From Streptomyces antibioticus (GTDB lineage Bacteria; Actinomycetota; Actinomycetes; Streptomycetales; Streptomycetaceae): 64,000 nt of DNA. The translations under genes and the position numbers were made by a program. The DNA lies in assembly GCF_002019855.1 (NCBI RefSeq), contig NZ_CM007717.1:6767750-6831749 (forward strand), in the 5' to 3' direction. The notes beneath the pieces are model-generated. The model had not been told where the DNA came from. It searched no databases and saw only the letters and a program-made list of their open reading frames with translations. Below, in pieces: positions 35,108 through 43,548 of the stretch (positions within the stretch are counted from its first letter, which is position 1; every line of letters starts with the position of its first letter).

Positions 35108-35746
35108 TCAGAGCAGGCTGCTCCAGTACGGCCAGAAACGGGTGAGGACGAGCAGGGCGATCACCGCGTACCAGGTGACGAGCAGCATCCAGTGGGTGTC
35201 GCGCACGACCTCCAGGAGACCCCGGGGCGCGGGGACGACGCCCTGTTCCAGGCAGTGCAGGGTCACGTACCAGAACAGGCCGATGGTGACGATCCAGACG
35301 ACGGCGCAGTACGGGCAGAGCTTGTTCAGCTCGTAGAGCGACTGCCCGATCAGCCAGTGCGCGAAGGCCACGCCGACCAGTGCCCCGGCGTCGAGCGCGA
35401 GCCACAGCCGGCGGGGCAGCCGCGCCCCGCAGAGCACGGTGACGCCCAGCGCGGTCACGGCGGCGAAGGCGCCCAGCCCGAGCAGCATGTTGGGGAAGCC
35501 GAACACGCTGCCCTGCGGGCTGGACATCACGCTGCCGCAGCTCACGACGGGACTGAGGTTGCAGGCCGGGCGGTAGCCGGGATCGCGCAGCAGCCGCCAG
35601 TCGTCCACGGTGAGCTGGAAGGAGGCGAGCCAGCCGACGGCCCCGGTGAGGACCATCGCCCAGCCCGTCCGACGGCTCGCGCCCACCGCGCGCGGGCGCC
35701 GGGCGTCCGTGGTGCCGTCCGGAGCGAGCGCGGGTCCGTGACTCAT
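35108..35746 (-). CDS. vitamin K epoxide reductase (VKOR)-family membrane protein
   Basis: 212 residues with about five transmembrane helices. The loop pair Cys62/Cys70 (ACNLSPVVSCGSV) and active-site CPYC (Cys144, Cys147) are the VKOR redox centres that pass electrons from a DsbA-like partner to quinone. SVFGFPNMLLGLGAF and the HWLIGQSLYELNKLCPYC helix are typical. The start overlaps the narI stop (ATGA), tying it to nitrate reductase. It may sustain disulfide formation through the quinone pool during hypoxia. Confidence 0.9.
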   Translation of the reverse strand: MSHGPALAPDGTTDARRPRAVGASRRTGWAMVLTGAVGWLASFQLTVDDWRLLRDPGYRPACNLSPVVSCGSVMSSPQGSVFGFPNMLLGLGAFAAVTALGVTVLCGARLPRRLWLALDAGALVGVAFAHWLIGQSLYELNKLCPYCAVVWIVTIGLFWYVTLHCLEQGVVPAPRGLLEVVRDTHWMLLVTWYAVIALLVLTRFWPYWSSLL

Positions 35747-36492
35747 GCGGCCCGCCCGGTGCGGCCCCCGGCCTTCGGGGCGGACGTCGGGGCGGTGGCG
35801 GCGGCCGGTGCGGTGCGCCGCCGGTAGACCAGGTACGGCCGGGCCAGGTAGCCGATGGGGGCGCTCCACACATGGACCAGCCGGGTGAACGGCCAGGCGG
35901 CGAAGAGCAGACAGGCGGTCAGGGCGTGTGCCTGGAAGAGGAACGGGGCGTCGGCGATGGCCTCGGGCCGGGGCCGGAGCACGAACAGGCCGCGGAACCA
36001 GACGGAGACGGTCTCCCGGTAGTCGTAGCCGGGGCCGAAGACGTTGTGGGCGGCGGTGGCGGTGATGCCCAGCAGGACGGTGGCGGTGAGCAGCGGGAAG
36101 AGGAGCTTGTCGCTGCGGTCGGTGCCGAGCCTGATCCGGCGGGTCAGCAGCCGGCGGGCGCACAGCATGCCGAGGCCCGCGACCATGGCGACGCCCGCGA
36201 CCGAACCGGCCCACACGGCGGTGGTGTGGTAGGTGTGCTCGGTGATGCCGACGGCCTCGGTCCAGGTGTCGGGCACGGCGAGGCCGACGACATGACCGGC
36301 GATCACCATGAAGGCGCCCAGGTGGAACAGCGGGCTGCCCCAGCGCAGCCAGCGGTGTTCGAGGAGCTGGCTGGTGCGGGAGGTCCAGCCGAACTGGTCC
36401 TGCCGGTAGCGCCAGACGTGTCCGACGGCGAACACGGCCAGGCAGACGTAGGGGACGGCGACCCACAGGAGCAGGTCGGACGTGCTGTTCAT
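35743..36492 (-). CDS. narI: respiratory nitrate reductase gamma subunit
   Basis: 249 residues, about five membrane helices. It carries the di-heme cytochrome b subunit marks: FAVGHVWRYRQDQFGWTSRTSQLLE, GSPLFHLGAFMVIAGHVVGL (His pair), LFQAHALTACLLFAAWPFTRLVHVWSAP. It oxidises menaquinol and feeds NarH. ATGA overlaps at both ends. C-terminal Ala/Pro-rich tail. Confidence 0.95.
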   Translation of the reverse strand: MNSTSDLLLWVAVPYVCLAVFAVGHVWRYRQDQFGWTSRTSQLLEHRWLRWGSPLFHLGAFMVIAGHVVGLAVPDTWTEAVGITEHTYHTTAVWAGSVAGVAMVAGLGMLCARRLLTRRIRLGTDRSDKLLFPLLTATVLLGITATAAHNVFGPGYDYRETVSVWFRGLFVLRPRPEAIADAPFLFQAHALTACLLFAAWPFTRLVHVWSAPIGYLARPYLVYRRRTAPAAATAPTSAPKAGGRTGRAA

Positions 36493-37313
36493 CGGGGACC
36501 TTCCGTGGGGCGGGCCGGGGTGGGCGGCACGAACGTGCCCGGCGGGGCGAACTCCCCGTTCCCGTAGGACCCGTAAGGGCCGGGGGACCCGTAGGGGCCG
36601 TGGGCGCCGTCAGGTCCGTAGGCTCCGTGGGCTCCGTAGGGGTCGAGTCCGACCTCCTCCTCCGGCGGACCCTCCGCCACCAGCCGGGCCACCGCCTCGC
36701 GGTCCGCCTCGGTGGGCGGCGGCAGCAGGCCGATCAGCGCGGCCAGGACGTGCCGGTACGGGGAGCCGGCGTCGGTCAGCGCCGTATGGATCAGCTCCAG
36801 TCCGCGCCGGTGCTGACGCAGCGGCGCCTCGCCGCCGCCCGGGCCCGCCAGGGCGGCGAACTCCAGGACGACCGGGAGGTGGTCGGGCAGTTCCCCGCCG
36901 TCGGTGACCCAACCGGCGGCCCGGTAGCGCTGGTTGAGGGTGAGCAGGGCCATGCCCCGGCGGCGGGTGTCGCCGTGCAGGTAGTAGGTGAGGTAGAGGC
37001 CGCTCCTGCGGCGCAGGTCGAACGTCTCGACGTAGTGCCGCTCCAGCGCCTCGGCGTCCTGCGCGGCGAACCAGTCGGTGAACCGGGCCAGATGCCCGGC
37101 CGCGGGCGTGTCCGGCAGCGCCGCCACCACGGTGCCCAACTCGTCCCTGGCGGAGACCAGTTCGGCGTCGGGGTACTGGAGGAGCAGGGACACCAGCCGC
37201 AGGGTCAGCGCGCGGCTCGCCGTCTCCTCCGGGGTGAGCCGGGCCGGGCGGCGCACGGCGGCGCGGACACGGGTGCGGACCAGGGCGGGGATGGTGGCGG
37301 GGAGCGGGCTCAC
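36489..37313 (-). CDS. narJ: nitrate reductase molybdenum cofactor assembly chaperone
   Basis: 274 residues from GTG 37313, overlapping the narH stop (GTGA). The NarJ/TorD-like helical domain (about 30-220) has LRLVSLLLQYPDAELV, HYVETFDLRRRSGLYLTYYLHGDTRRRGMALL and LPDHLPVVLEFAAL. It inserts cofactor into NarG and prevents early membrane docking. The C-terminal 45 residues are a Gly/Tyr/Pro repeat tail (PYGAHGAYGPDGAHGPYG), absent from the second NarJ here. Longer than the usual 200-240. Confidence 0.93.
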   Translation of the reverse strand: MSPLPATIPALVRTRVRAAVRRPARLTPEETASRALTLRLVSLLLQYPDAELVSARDELGTVVAALPDTPAAGHLARFTDWFAAQDAEALERHYVETFDLRRRSGLYLTYYLHGDTRRRGMALLTLNQRYRAAGWVTDGGELPDHLPVVLEFAALAGPGGGEAPLRQHRRGLELIHTALTDAGSPYRHVLAALIGLLPPPTEADREAVARLVAEGPPEEEVGLDPYGAHGAYGPDGAHGPYGSPGPYGSYGNGEFAPPGTFVPPTPARPTEGPR

Positions 37314-38836
37314 TTGCGGCCTCCGGCGGTGGTGTCGCGGCGCAGGGCGGGGATGCCGAGCATGACCTTGCGGGGTCCGGTGTCGCCGGACGTCTCGACC
37401 GGGCAGCGGTTCTCCATCGCGGTCAGCGCGGCGGCGTCCTCCTTGTGGGCGGCGGGGACGACGTACCGGTCCTGGTACTTGGCGACGGCGAGCAGCCGGT
37501 GCAGGTCCTCCGCCTCGCGCGGGGTGAGACCGACGGCCTTCAGCACGGCCTCGTCGCCGCTCTCGCCGAGGGTGCGCTCCCGCATGTACGAGCGCAGGGC
37601 GGTGAGCTTCATCAGCACTCCGCCGACCACGTCGGTGTCCCCGGCGGTGAACAGCTCCGCCAGATACTCCAGCGGGATCCGCAGCCGGGTGACGGCGGCG
37701 AAGACATGGTCGGGGTCGTCCTGGTCGCCGCCCGCCGCGTCGACGGCGTCGAGGACGGGGGAGAGCGGCGGCACGTACCAGACCATGGGCAGCGTGCGGT
37801 ACTCCGGGTGCAGCGGCAGCGCCACCCGGTAGCGGGCCACCAGGTCGTGCACGGGGGAGCGGCGGGCGGCGTCCAGCCAGTCCTCGGGAATGCCGGACTC
37901 CCGTGCGGCGGCCCGCACTTCGGGGTCGTGCGGGTCGAGGAAGACGCCGCGCTGGGCGTCGAGGAGGTCCCTCTCGTCCGGGGTGGCGGCGGCCTCGCCG
38001 ACCCGGTCGGCGTCGTAGAGGAGCAGACCGAGGTAGCGCAGCCGGCCCACGCAGGTCTCGGAGCAGACGGTCGGCTGCCCGGCCTCGATGCGCGGGAAGC
38101 AGAAGGTGCACTTCTCGGCCTTGCCGGTGGCGTGGTTGACGTAGACCTTCTTGTACGGGCACGCCGTCACGCACATCCGCCAGCCGCGGCAGCGGTCCTG
38201 GTCGACCAGGACGATGCCGTCCTCGACCCGCTTGTACATCGCGCCGGACGGACAGGCCGACACACAGGCCGGGTTGAGGCAGTGCTCGCACAGGCGGGGC
38301 AGATGGAAGAGGAAGGTCTGCTCGAACTCGAACTTCACCTTCCGCGCCCATTCCCCGCTGAGGTTGGGGTCGCCGCCGGCGTGCTCGGGCGCGCCGCCCA
38401 GGCCGTCCTCCCAGTTGGCGCCCCAGGTGATGGCGGTGGGCCGGCCGGTGAGGACGGAGCGGGGCCGGGCGACGGGCATGTCCTCCTGGGCGGGGGCGCT
38501 GACGAGATTGTCGTAGTCGTAGGTGACCGGCTCGTAGTAGTCCTCGATCGACGGCAGGTCGGGGTTGGAGAACAGGGACAGCAGGCGCTTGATCCGCCCG
38601 CCGGAGCGCAGGACGAGCCGTCCGCGCCGGTCGAGCATCCAGCCGCCCTTCCACTGCTCCTGGTCCTCGTAGCGGCGGGGGTAGCCGACACCGGGCTTGG
38701 TCTCGACGTTGTTGAACCAGGCGTACTCGACGCCGGTGCGGTTGGTCCACGTCTGTTTGCACGTGACCGAACAGGTGTGGCAGCCGATGCACTTGTCGAG
38801 GTTCATCACCATCGCCACCTGGGCCATGACACGCAT
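37310..38836 (-). CDS. narH: respiratory nitrate reductase beta subunit (Fe-S)
   Basis: 508 residues. Iron-sulfur clusters are held by CIGCHTCSVTC, CEHCLNPACVSACPSG and CRGWRMCVTACPYKK..CTFC; the Trp in the third motif marks the site for the [3Fe-4S] centre. It transfers electrons from NarI to NarG on the cytoplasmic face. Start MRVMAQVAMVMNLDK at 38836 is 11 bp after narG. Confidence 0.97.
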   Translation of the reverse strand: MRVMAQVAMVMNLDKCIGCHTCSVTCKQTWTNRTGVEYAWFNNVETKPGVGYPRRYEDQEQWKGGWMLDRRGRLVLRSGGRIKRLLSLFSNPDLPSIEDYYEPVTYDYDNLVSAPAQEDMPVARPRSVLTGRPTAITWGANWEDGLGGAPEHAGGDPNLSGEWARKVKFEFEQTFLFHLPRLCEHCLNPACVSACPSGAMYKRVEDGIVLVDQDRCRGWRMCVTACPYKKVYVNHATGKAEKCTFCFPRIEAGQPTVCSETCVGRLRYLGLLLYDADRVGEAAATPDERDLLDAQRGVFLDPHDPEVRAAARESGIPEDWLDAARRSPVHDLVARYRVALPLHPEYRTLPMVWYVPPLSPVLDAVDAAGGDQDDPDHVFAAVTRLRIPLEYLAELFTAGDTDVVGGVLMKLTALRSYMRERTLGESGDEAVLKAVGLTPREAEDLHRLLAVAKYQDRYVVPAAHKEDAAALTAMENRCPVETSGDTGPRKVMLGIPALRRDTTAGGRK

Positions 38837-38847
38837 CCCGGTACTCC

Positions 38848-41800
38848 TCAGTACTCGACGTTCTGCGCGCGGCGGCGGATCACGGTGACCTCGTCGCGCT
38901 GGTTGCCGGTGGGGCCGTAGTAGTTGAAGGCGTAGGTGAACTGCGCGTAGCCGCCCGCGAGATGGGTGGGCTTGAGCAGGAGCCTGGTCAGGGAGTTGTG
39001 GATACCGCCGCGCTTCCCGCCGACCTCGGTCTTCGGCACGTTCACGGTGCGGTCCTGGGCGTGGTACATGTACACGGTGCCCTCCGGCATCCGGTGGGTG
39101 ACCACGGCCCGGGCGGCGACGACGCCGTTGCGGTTGTACGCCTCGATCCACTCGTTGTCCTTGACGCCGATCTTCTCGGCGTCGGCGGTGGACATCCAGA
39201 CCGTGGGGCCGCCGCGGGACAGGTCGAGCATGTACTTGTTGTCCTGGTAGTTGGAGTGGATGGACCACTTGGAGTGCGGGGTCAGATAGCGCACGGTGAC
39301 CTCCGCGCGGTCCCCCTCGTGCAGGTGCTCGTCGCCGTAGTGCCGGGGCGTGTTCAACGGCGGCCGGTAGACGGGGAGTTGCTCGCCGAGTTCGGTCATC
39401 CAGTCGTGCTGGACGAAGAAGTGCTGGCGGCCGGTGAGGGTGTGCCAGGGCTTGAGGTGCTCGGTGTTGATGACGAACGGCGAGTAGCGGCGGCCGCCGG
39501 TCTCGCTGCCCGACCACTCGTAGGACGTGATCACCGAGCGGGGCTGGGTGCGGGTGTCGGCGAAGGTGATCCGCTCGGCCTCCCGTTCGGCGGCCAGTGC
39601 GACGAGCCCCTCGCTGCCGGTCCGCCGTTCCATCTCGCGGAAGCCCTCGGTGGCCAGCCGGCCGTTGGTGGTGCCGGACAGGGCGAGGATCGCCTCGCAC
39701 ATGTCGGAGGCGGTCGCCAGCGACGGCCGTCCGGCGGCGATCCCGTCCCGGACGGTGCCGTTGCGGTGCCGCAGTTCCTCGATCTCCCGGTCCGGGTGGA
39801 CGGTGATGCCCTTGGTCGTGGTGCCCAGGGTGTCGAGGAGCGGACCGACGGCCCGCATCTTCTGCCCGATCGCCGCGTAGTCCCGTTCGACGACGACCAG
39901 CTTCGGCATGGTCCGCCCCGGCACCGGCGCGCACTCGCCGGCCTTCCAGTCCCGCACCACACCGCCCGGCTGGGCGAGTTCGTCGGGGGTGTCGTGCAGC
40001 AGCGGCACCGCCAGGACGTCGGTCCGCGTGCCCAGGTGCTCCGCGGCCAGCTCGCTGAACCGGTCGGCGATCGTGAGGAAGGTGTCGTAGTCGGTACGGG
40101 CCTGCCAGGGCGGGGCGATGGCCGGGGTGAAGGCGTGCACGAAGGGGTGCATGTCCGTGCTCGACAGGTCGTCCTTCTCGTACCAGGTGGCCGCCGGCAG
40201 GACGACGTCGGCGAGCAGGCCGGTCGACGTCATCCGGAAGTCCATGCAGACCAGCAGGTCGAGCTTGCCCTCGGGCGCCTCGTCCCGCCACACCACGTCC
40301 TGGGGCCGCTGCTCGGGCGGGGTCTCCTCGGAGCGCACGGCCGCGTCGGCGCCCAGCAGATGGCGCAGGAAGTACTCGTTTCCCTTGCCCGACGAGCCCA
40401 GCAGGTTGGCCCGCCACACGGTCAGCACGCGCGGGAAGTTGGCCGGGTTGTCGGGATCCTCGACGGCGAACCGCAGCCGGCCCGACGTCAGTTCGTCCAC
40501 GATGTGCTCGGCGACCGGGCGGCCCGCGCGCGCCGCCTCGTCCGTCAGATCGAGCGGGTTGCGGTCGAAGCCGGGATGGCCGGGCGTCCAGCCGAGCCGC
40601 ACGGCCTGCGCCAGACAGTCCGCGAACCCCTTGCCCGCGAACCGGCCCTCACCCAGCGGCGAGGCCAACTCGTCCGGCCCGAACGCCTCGTAGCGCCACT
40701 GGTCGGAGTTCAGATACCAGTAGGAGGTGCCCGCCATGTGCCGGGTCGGCCGCTGCCAGTCGAACGCGAACGACAGATGCTGCTGCCCGGTCACCGGACG
40801 GACCTTCTCCTGCCCCACGTAGTGCGCCCAGCCGCCGCCGTTCACGCCCTGGCAGCCGGTCATCGTCACCAGCGCCAGGAACGCCCGGTAGATGGTGTCC
40901 GAGTGGAACCAGTGGTTGGTGCCCGCGCCCAGCGCGATCATCGAACGGCCTTTGGTGCGCTCGGCGTTGCGGGCGAACTCCCGGGCGATCCGGGCCGCCT
41001 GCGCGGCCGGCACCGAGGTGATCGTCTCCTGCCAGGCCGGGGTGTACGGCTCGGACGCGTCCTCGTACGACGACGGCCAACTGCCCGGCAGCCCGGGCCG
41101 CTTCACGCCGTACTGCGCCAGCATCAGATCGAACACCGTGGTCACCAGGCGCCCGCCGACCTCGCGGACCGGCACGCCCCGGACCATCACCGAGCCGCCC
41201 TCCGTGCCGCCCTCGTCGAAGCGGGGCAGCGCCACGGTCACCGTGTCCTCGGCCCGTTCGAGCAGGCTCAACTCCGGTGTGATGCCGTCCAGATCGAGGT
41301 TCCAGCGGCCCGGCTCGGCCTCCCCCCACCGGAAGCCGAGCGAGCCGTTCGGGACCACCGGCTCACCGGTGGCCGAGTCGAGCAGCACCGTCTTGGACTC
41401 GGCGTGCTCGGTGTCCCGTCCGAGATCGGCGGCGGTCAGGAACCCGCCCGGGACCAGCGCGCCCCCGGCGTGCTCCCGCAGGGCCACCAGGAACGGCGCG
41501 TCGGTGAACTTGCGCAAGTAGTCCTGGAAGTAGGGGACTTCACGGTCGACGAGGAACTCGCGCAGGATCACATGCCCCATGGCCATCGCCAGCGCCCCGT
41601 CCGTGCCCGGGTGCGGTGAGACCCACTCGTCGGCGTGCTTGACGTTGTCGGCGTAGTCGGGGCTGACCGCCACCACCTTGGTGCCGTTGTAACGGGTCTC
41701 GGTCAGGAAGTGGGCGTCCGGGGTGCGGGTGACGGGGATGTTGGAACCCCACATGATCAGATAGCCCGCGTTCCACCAGTCCGCCGCCTCCGGGACGTCG

Positions 41801-42549
41801 GTCTGGTCGCCGAAGACCTGCGGCGAGGCGACCGGCAGATCCGCGTACCAGTCGTAGAACGACAGCAGGGTCCCGCCGATCAGCGAATGGAACCGGGCCC
41901 CGGCCGCGAAGGACGCCATCGACATCGCCGGGATCGGCGAGAAGCCCGCGACGCGGTCCGGGCCGTACTCCTTGACCGTGTGCACCTGCGCCGCCGCGAC
42001 CAGCTCGGCGACCTCGTCCCAGTCGGCCCGCACCAGCCCGCCCTTGCCGCGGGCCCGCTTGTACGCGCGCGCCTTCGCCGGGTCGGAGGTGATCTCCGCC
42101 CAGGCCGCCACCGGATCGCCCAGCCGCTTGCGGGCCTCGCGCCACAGCTTCAGCAGCGCGCCCCGCACATACGGGTAGCGGACCCGGCTCGGCGAGTACG
42201 TGTACCAGGAGAACGACGCACCGCGCGGGCAGCCGCGCGGCTCGTACTCGGGGCAGTCCGCGCCGATCGACGGATAGTCCGTCGCCTGGTGCTCCCAGGT
42301 GATGATGCCGTCCTTGACGTACACCATCCACGAGCAGGAGCCGGTGCAGTTCACGCCGTGCGTGGAACGCACCACCTTGTCGTGCGCCCACCGGTCCCGG
42401 TAGAAGCCCTCCCACTTCGGGTCGCCCGTGCCGAACACGGCGCGTCCGTCGGCCGACACCTCGCCCCGCGTCAGCAGCCGGCGGGCGGTCAGCGGCCAGT
42501 CCGTACCGGTGCGCGGCCTCGGTCGGCGGGCGTTCTGATCGTTCTCCAT
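38848..42549 (-). CDS. narG: respiratory nitrate reductase alpha subunit (Mo-bisMGD)
   Basis: 1,233 residues. The FS0 [4Fe-4S] ligands are His64, Cys68, Cys72 (THGVNCTGSCSW) and Cys107 (EPRGCPRG). The Mo site region IMWGSNIPVTRTPDAHF, GAGTNHWFHSDTIYR and TGCQGVNGGGWAHYVGQEK are NarG hallmarks. It reduces nitrate to nitrite. I chose ATG 42549: an in-frame ATG at 42747 exists, but the stretch between is promoter-like and not family-like. A TAGCGT hexamer 7 bp upstream makes a leaderless mRNA likely. Head of a seven-gene operon narGHJI-VKOR-methyltransferase-cupin. Confidence 0.96.
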   Translation of the reverse strand: MENDQNARRPRPRTGTDWPLTARRLLTRGEVSADGRAVFGTGDPKWEGFYRDRWAHDKVVRSTHGVNCTGSCSWMVYVKDGIITWEHQATDYPSIGADCPEYEPRGCPRGASFSWYTYSPSRVRYPYVRGALLKLWREARKRLGDPVAAWAEITSDPAKARAYKRARGKGGLVRADWDEVAELVAAAQVHTVKEYGPDRVAGFSPIPAMSMASFAAGARFHSLIGGTLLSFYDWYADLPVASPQVFGDQTDVPEAADWWNAGYLIMWGSNIPVTRTPDAHFLTETRYNGTKVVAVSPDYADNVKHADEWVSPHPGTDGALAMAMGHVILREFLVDREVPYFQDYLRKFTDAPFLVALREHAGGALVPGGFLTAADLGRDTEHAESKTVLLDSATGEPVVPNGSLGFRWGEAEPGRWNLDLDGITPELSLLERAEDTVTVALPRFDEGGTEGGSVMVRGVPVREVGGRLVTTVFDLMLAQYGVKRPGLPGSWPSSYEDASEPYTPAWQETITSVPAAQAARIAREFARNAERTKGRSMIALGAGTNHWFHSDTIYRAFLALVTMTGCQGVNGGGWAHYVGQEKVRPVTGQQHLSFAFDWQRPTRHMAGTSYWYLNSDQWRYEAFGPDELASPLGEGRFAGKGFADCLAQAVRLGWTPGHPGFDRNPLDLTDEAARAGRPVAEHIVDELTSGRLRFAVEDPDNPANFPRVLTVWRANLLGSSGKGNEYFLRHLLGADAAVRSEETPPEQRPQDVVWRDEAPEGKLDLLVCMDFRMTSTGLLADVVLPAATWYEKDDLSSTDMHPFVHAFTPAIAPPWQARTDYDTFLTIADRFSELAAEHLGTRTDVLAVPLLHDTPDELAQPGGVVRDWKAGECAPVPGRTMPKLVVVERDYAAIGQKMRAVGPLLDTLGTTTKGITVHPDREIEELRHRNGTVRDGIAAGRPSLATASDMCEAILALSGTTNGRLATEGFREMERRTGSEGLVALAAEREAERITFADTRTQPRSVITSYEWSGSETGGRRYSPFVINTEHLKPWHTLTGRQHFFVQHDWMTELGEQLPVYRPPLNTPRHYGDEHLHEGDRAEVTVRYLTPHSKWSIHSNYQDNKYMLDLSRGGPTVWMSTADAEKIGVKDNEWIEAYNRNGVVAARAVVTHRMPEGTVYMYHAQDRTVNVPKTEVGGKRGGIHNSLTRLLLKPTHLAGGYAQFTYAFNYYGPTGNQRDEVTVIRRRAQNVEY

Positions 42550-42556
42550 GGCCGGA

Positions 42557-42562
42557 ACGCTA
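42557..42562 (-). promoter_or_regulatory. -10 element TAGCGT of narG
   Basis: On the minus strand TAGCGT ends 7 bp before the narG ATG, which predicts transcription starting at or next to the start codon. No clear -35 is visible, consistent with an activator-dependent promoter. Confidence 0.45.
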
Positions 42563-42641
42563 GGGGCGCGACCCCCGACCGCACCCGGGGCCGGCGGTCC
42601 CTGCCGCCCGACCTTCCGGCCCCATCCGGCCGGCCGCGGCA

Positions 42642-42676
42642 GGGACCAATGGTCCCGGTGGAGGGACCCGGTCGGC
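42642..42676. promoter_or_regulatory. GGGACCAATGGTCCC palindrome plus a second GGGACC site 21 bp on
   Basis: A perfect 15-bp palindrome at 42642-42656, followed by GGGACCCGGTCGGCC starting 42663. It lies between divergent narG (about 93 bp) and the 167-residue membrane protein gene (about 97 bp), so it could serve both. It resembles the DosR box (GGGAC....GTCCC), with one extra central base. Confidence 0.55.
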
Positions 42677-42752
42677 CGGGTACCGGCCGCGCCGCCCGTT
42701 GCATGCTGAGCCCTCGACCTCGCCGACGCATGAGCATAGAAAGGCACACGTC

Positions 42753-43256
42753 ATGGACGCATCGCACCGCCGCGCCGCCACCCTGCTCGGGGCGGTCGGC
42801 ACGGCCCTGGGCGTCGCCGGACCGGTGATGGTGCTGCGCGGCCGCAGCGGCCGGAAGGAGATCCGCGCCGAACTCGCCGCCCAGAAGATCACCTTCCCCC
42901 GCCAGGGGCTGCCCGCCGATCTCGCCGCCCACGCCGGCCGCCGCGTGGAGACCGGCCCCGAGGCGCACGCCTACGCCGAGTTCATCAAGGGCAACCTCGC
43001 CCTCGCCACCGGCGGTCGCACCTACGCCGAGATCACCGAGGAGCTGCACGCCTCCGGCGGCGACGACGAGAAGCTCGCCAAGCTCCGCCAGACCGCGTTC
43101 ATGGCCCAGTCCCTGCGCGGCTCGCTGATGTCCGCCTACCAGGCATGGCACCTCACGACCCTGGTCACCGGCCTCGGCGCCGCGCTGACCGGGCTCGGCG
43201 TCGCCCTGGTGGCCACCGCGGACGCCCTCACCGCCCCCTCCCCGAACCGTCCCTGA
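42753..43256 (+). CDS. hypothetical membrane protein divergent from narG
   Basis: 167 residues from ATG 42753, with AAAGG upstream. A hydrophobic helix near the N terminus (AATLLGAVGTALGVAGPVMVL) and another at the C terminus (LTTLVTGLGAALTGLGVALVATA) flank a soluble middle with EIRAELAAQKITFP and HAYAEFIKGNLALATGG. I do not recognise a named family. Its shared promoter region with narG suggests membership of the same regulon. Confidence 0.85.
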   Translation: MDASHRRAATLLGAVGTALGVAGPVMVLRGRSGRKEIRAELAAQKITFPRQGLPADLAAHAGRRVETGPEAHAYAEFIKGNLALATGGRTYAEITEELHASGGDDEKLAKLRQTAFMAQSLRGSLMSAYQAWHLTTLVTGLGAALTGLGVALVATADALTAPSPNRP

Positions 43257-43291
43257 CCCCCCGAACGCCCCGAACCGTCCCTGACCGAAAA

Positions 43292-43326
43292 GGGACCATC
43301 GGCCCTGCCGGAGGAGACCATCGGCC
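43292..43326. promoter_or_regulatory. direct repeat of GACCATCGGCC, 22 bp apart (candidate regulator boxes)
   Basis: GGGACCATCGGCCC (43292-43305) and GAGACCATCGGCCG (43314-43327) share an 11-mer at exactly 22 bp, two helical turns, on the same face of DNA. They lie upstream of the small ORF / radical SAM / nitrite reductase operon. The spacing of GGGACC and CGGCCC is that of a DosR-like core. Confidence 0.55.
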
Positions 43327-43383
43327 GCCGCGCCGGGCACCGCCGCCGGTGGAAGCTGACGGCGACCGATCCGGAGGTATCCC

Positions 43384-43548
43384 GTGCACGACCACGTCGA
43401 CCGCCGTCGAGGCCGATTCCACCGCTGCCGTTCGCGGTGGGTGCCGCGCACGGTCCGGCCCGGCCACCGTCCGGCCGCCCGCCTCGTCTGCCCTGACTCC
43501 AGGGCGGCCGGACATAGCGTCAGGGCCCTGGGCAGGGCGACACGATGA
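43384..43548 (+). CDS. 54-residue Arg/His-rich small ORF coupled to the radical SAM gene
   Basis: GTG 43384 has GGAGG with 7-nt spacing, and the frame ends TGA in an ATGA overlap with the radical SAM start. The peptide (VHDHVDRRRGRFHRC...) contains two Cys, five His and about sixteen Arg; about 80 % of codons end in G or C. The start resembles that of the nitrite reductase gene (GGAGG then GTGCACGAC). It may be a real small protein, a leader needed for coupled translation, or a substrate of the SPASM enzyme; none is proven. Confidence 0.45.
   Translation: MHDHVDRRRGRFHRCRSRWVPRTVRPGHRPAARLVCPDSRAAGHSVRALGRATR

Noticed and set aside
42730..42828. ATG at 42730 as a small gene ahead of the 167-residue membrane protein
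   Set aside because: It overlaps the better supported ATG 42753 frame and encodes no plausible protein.
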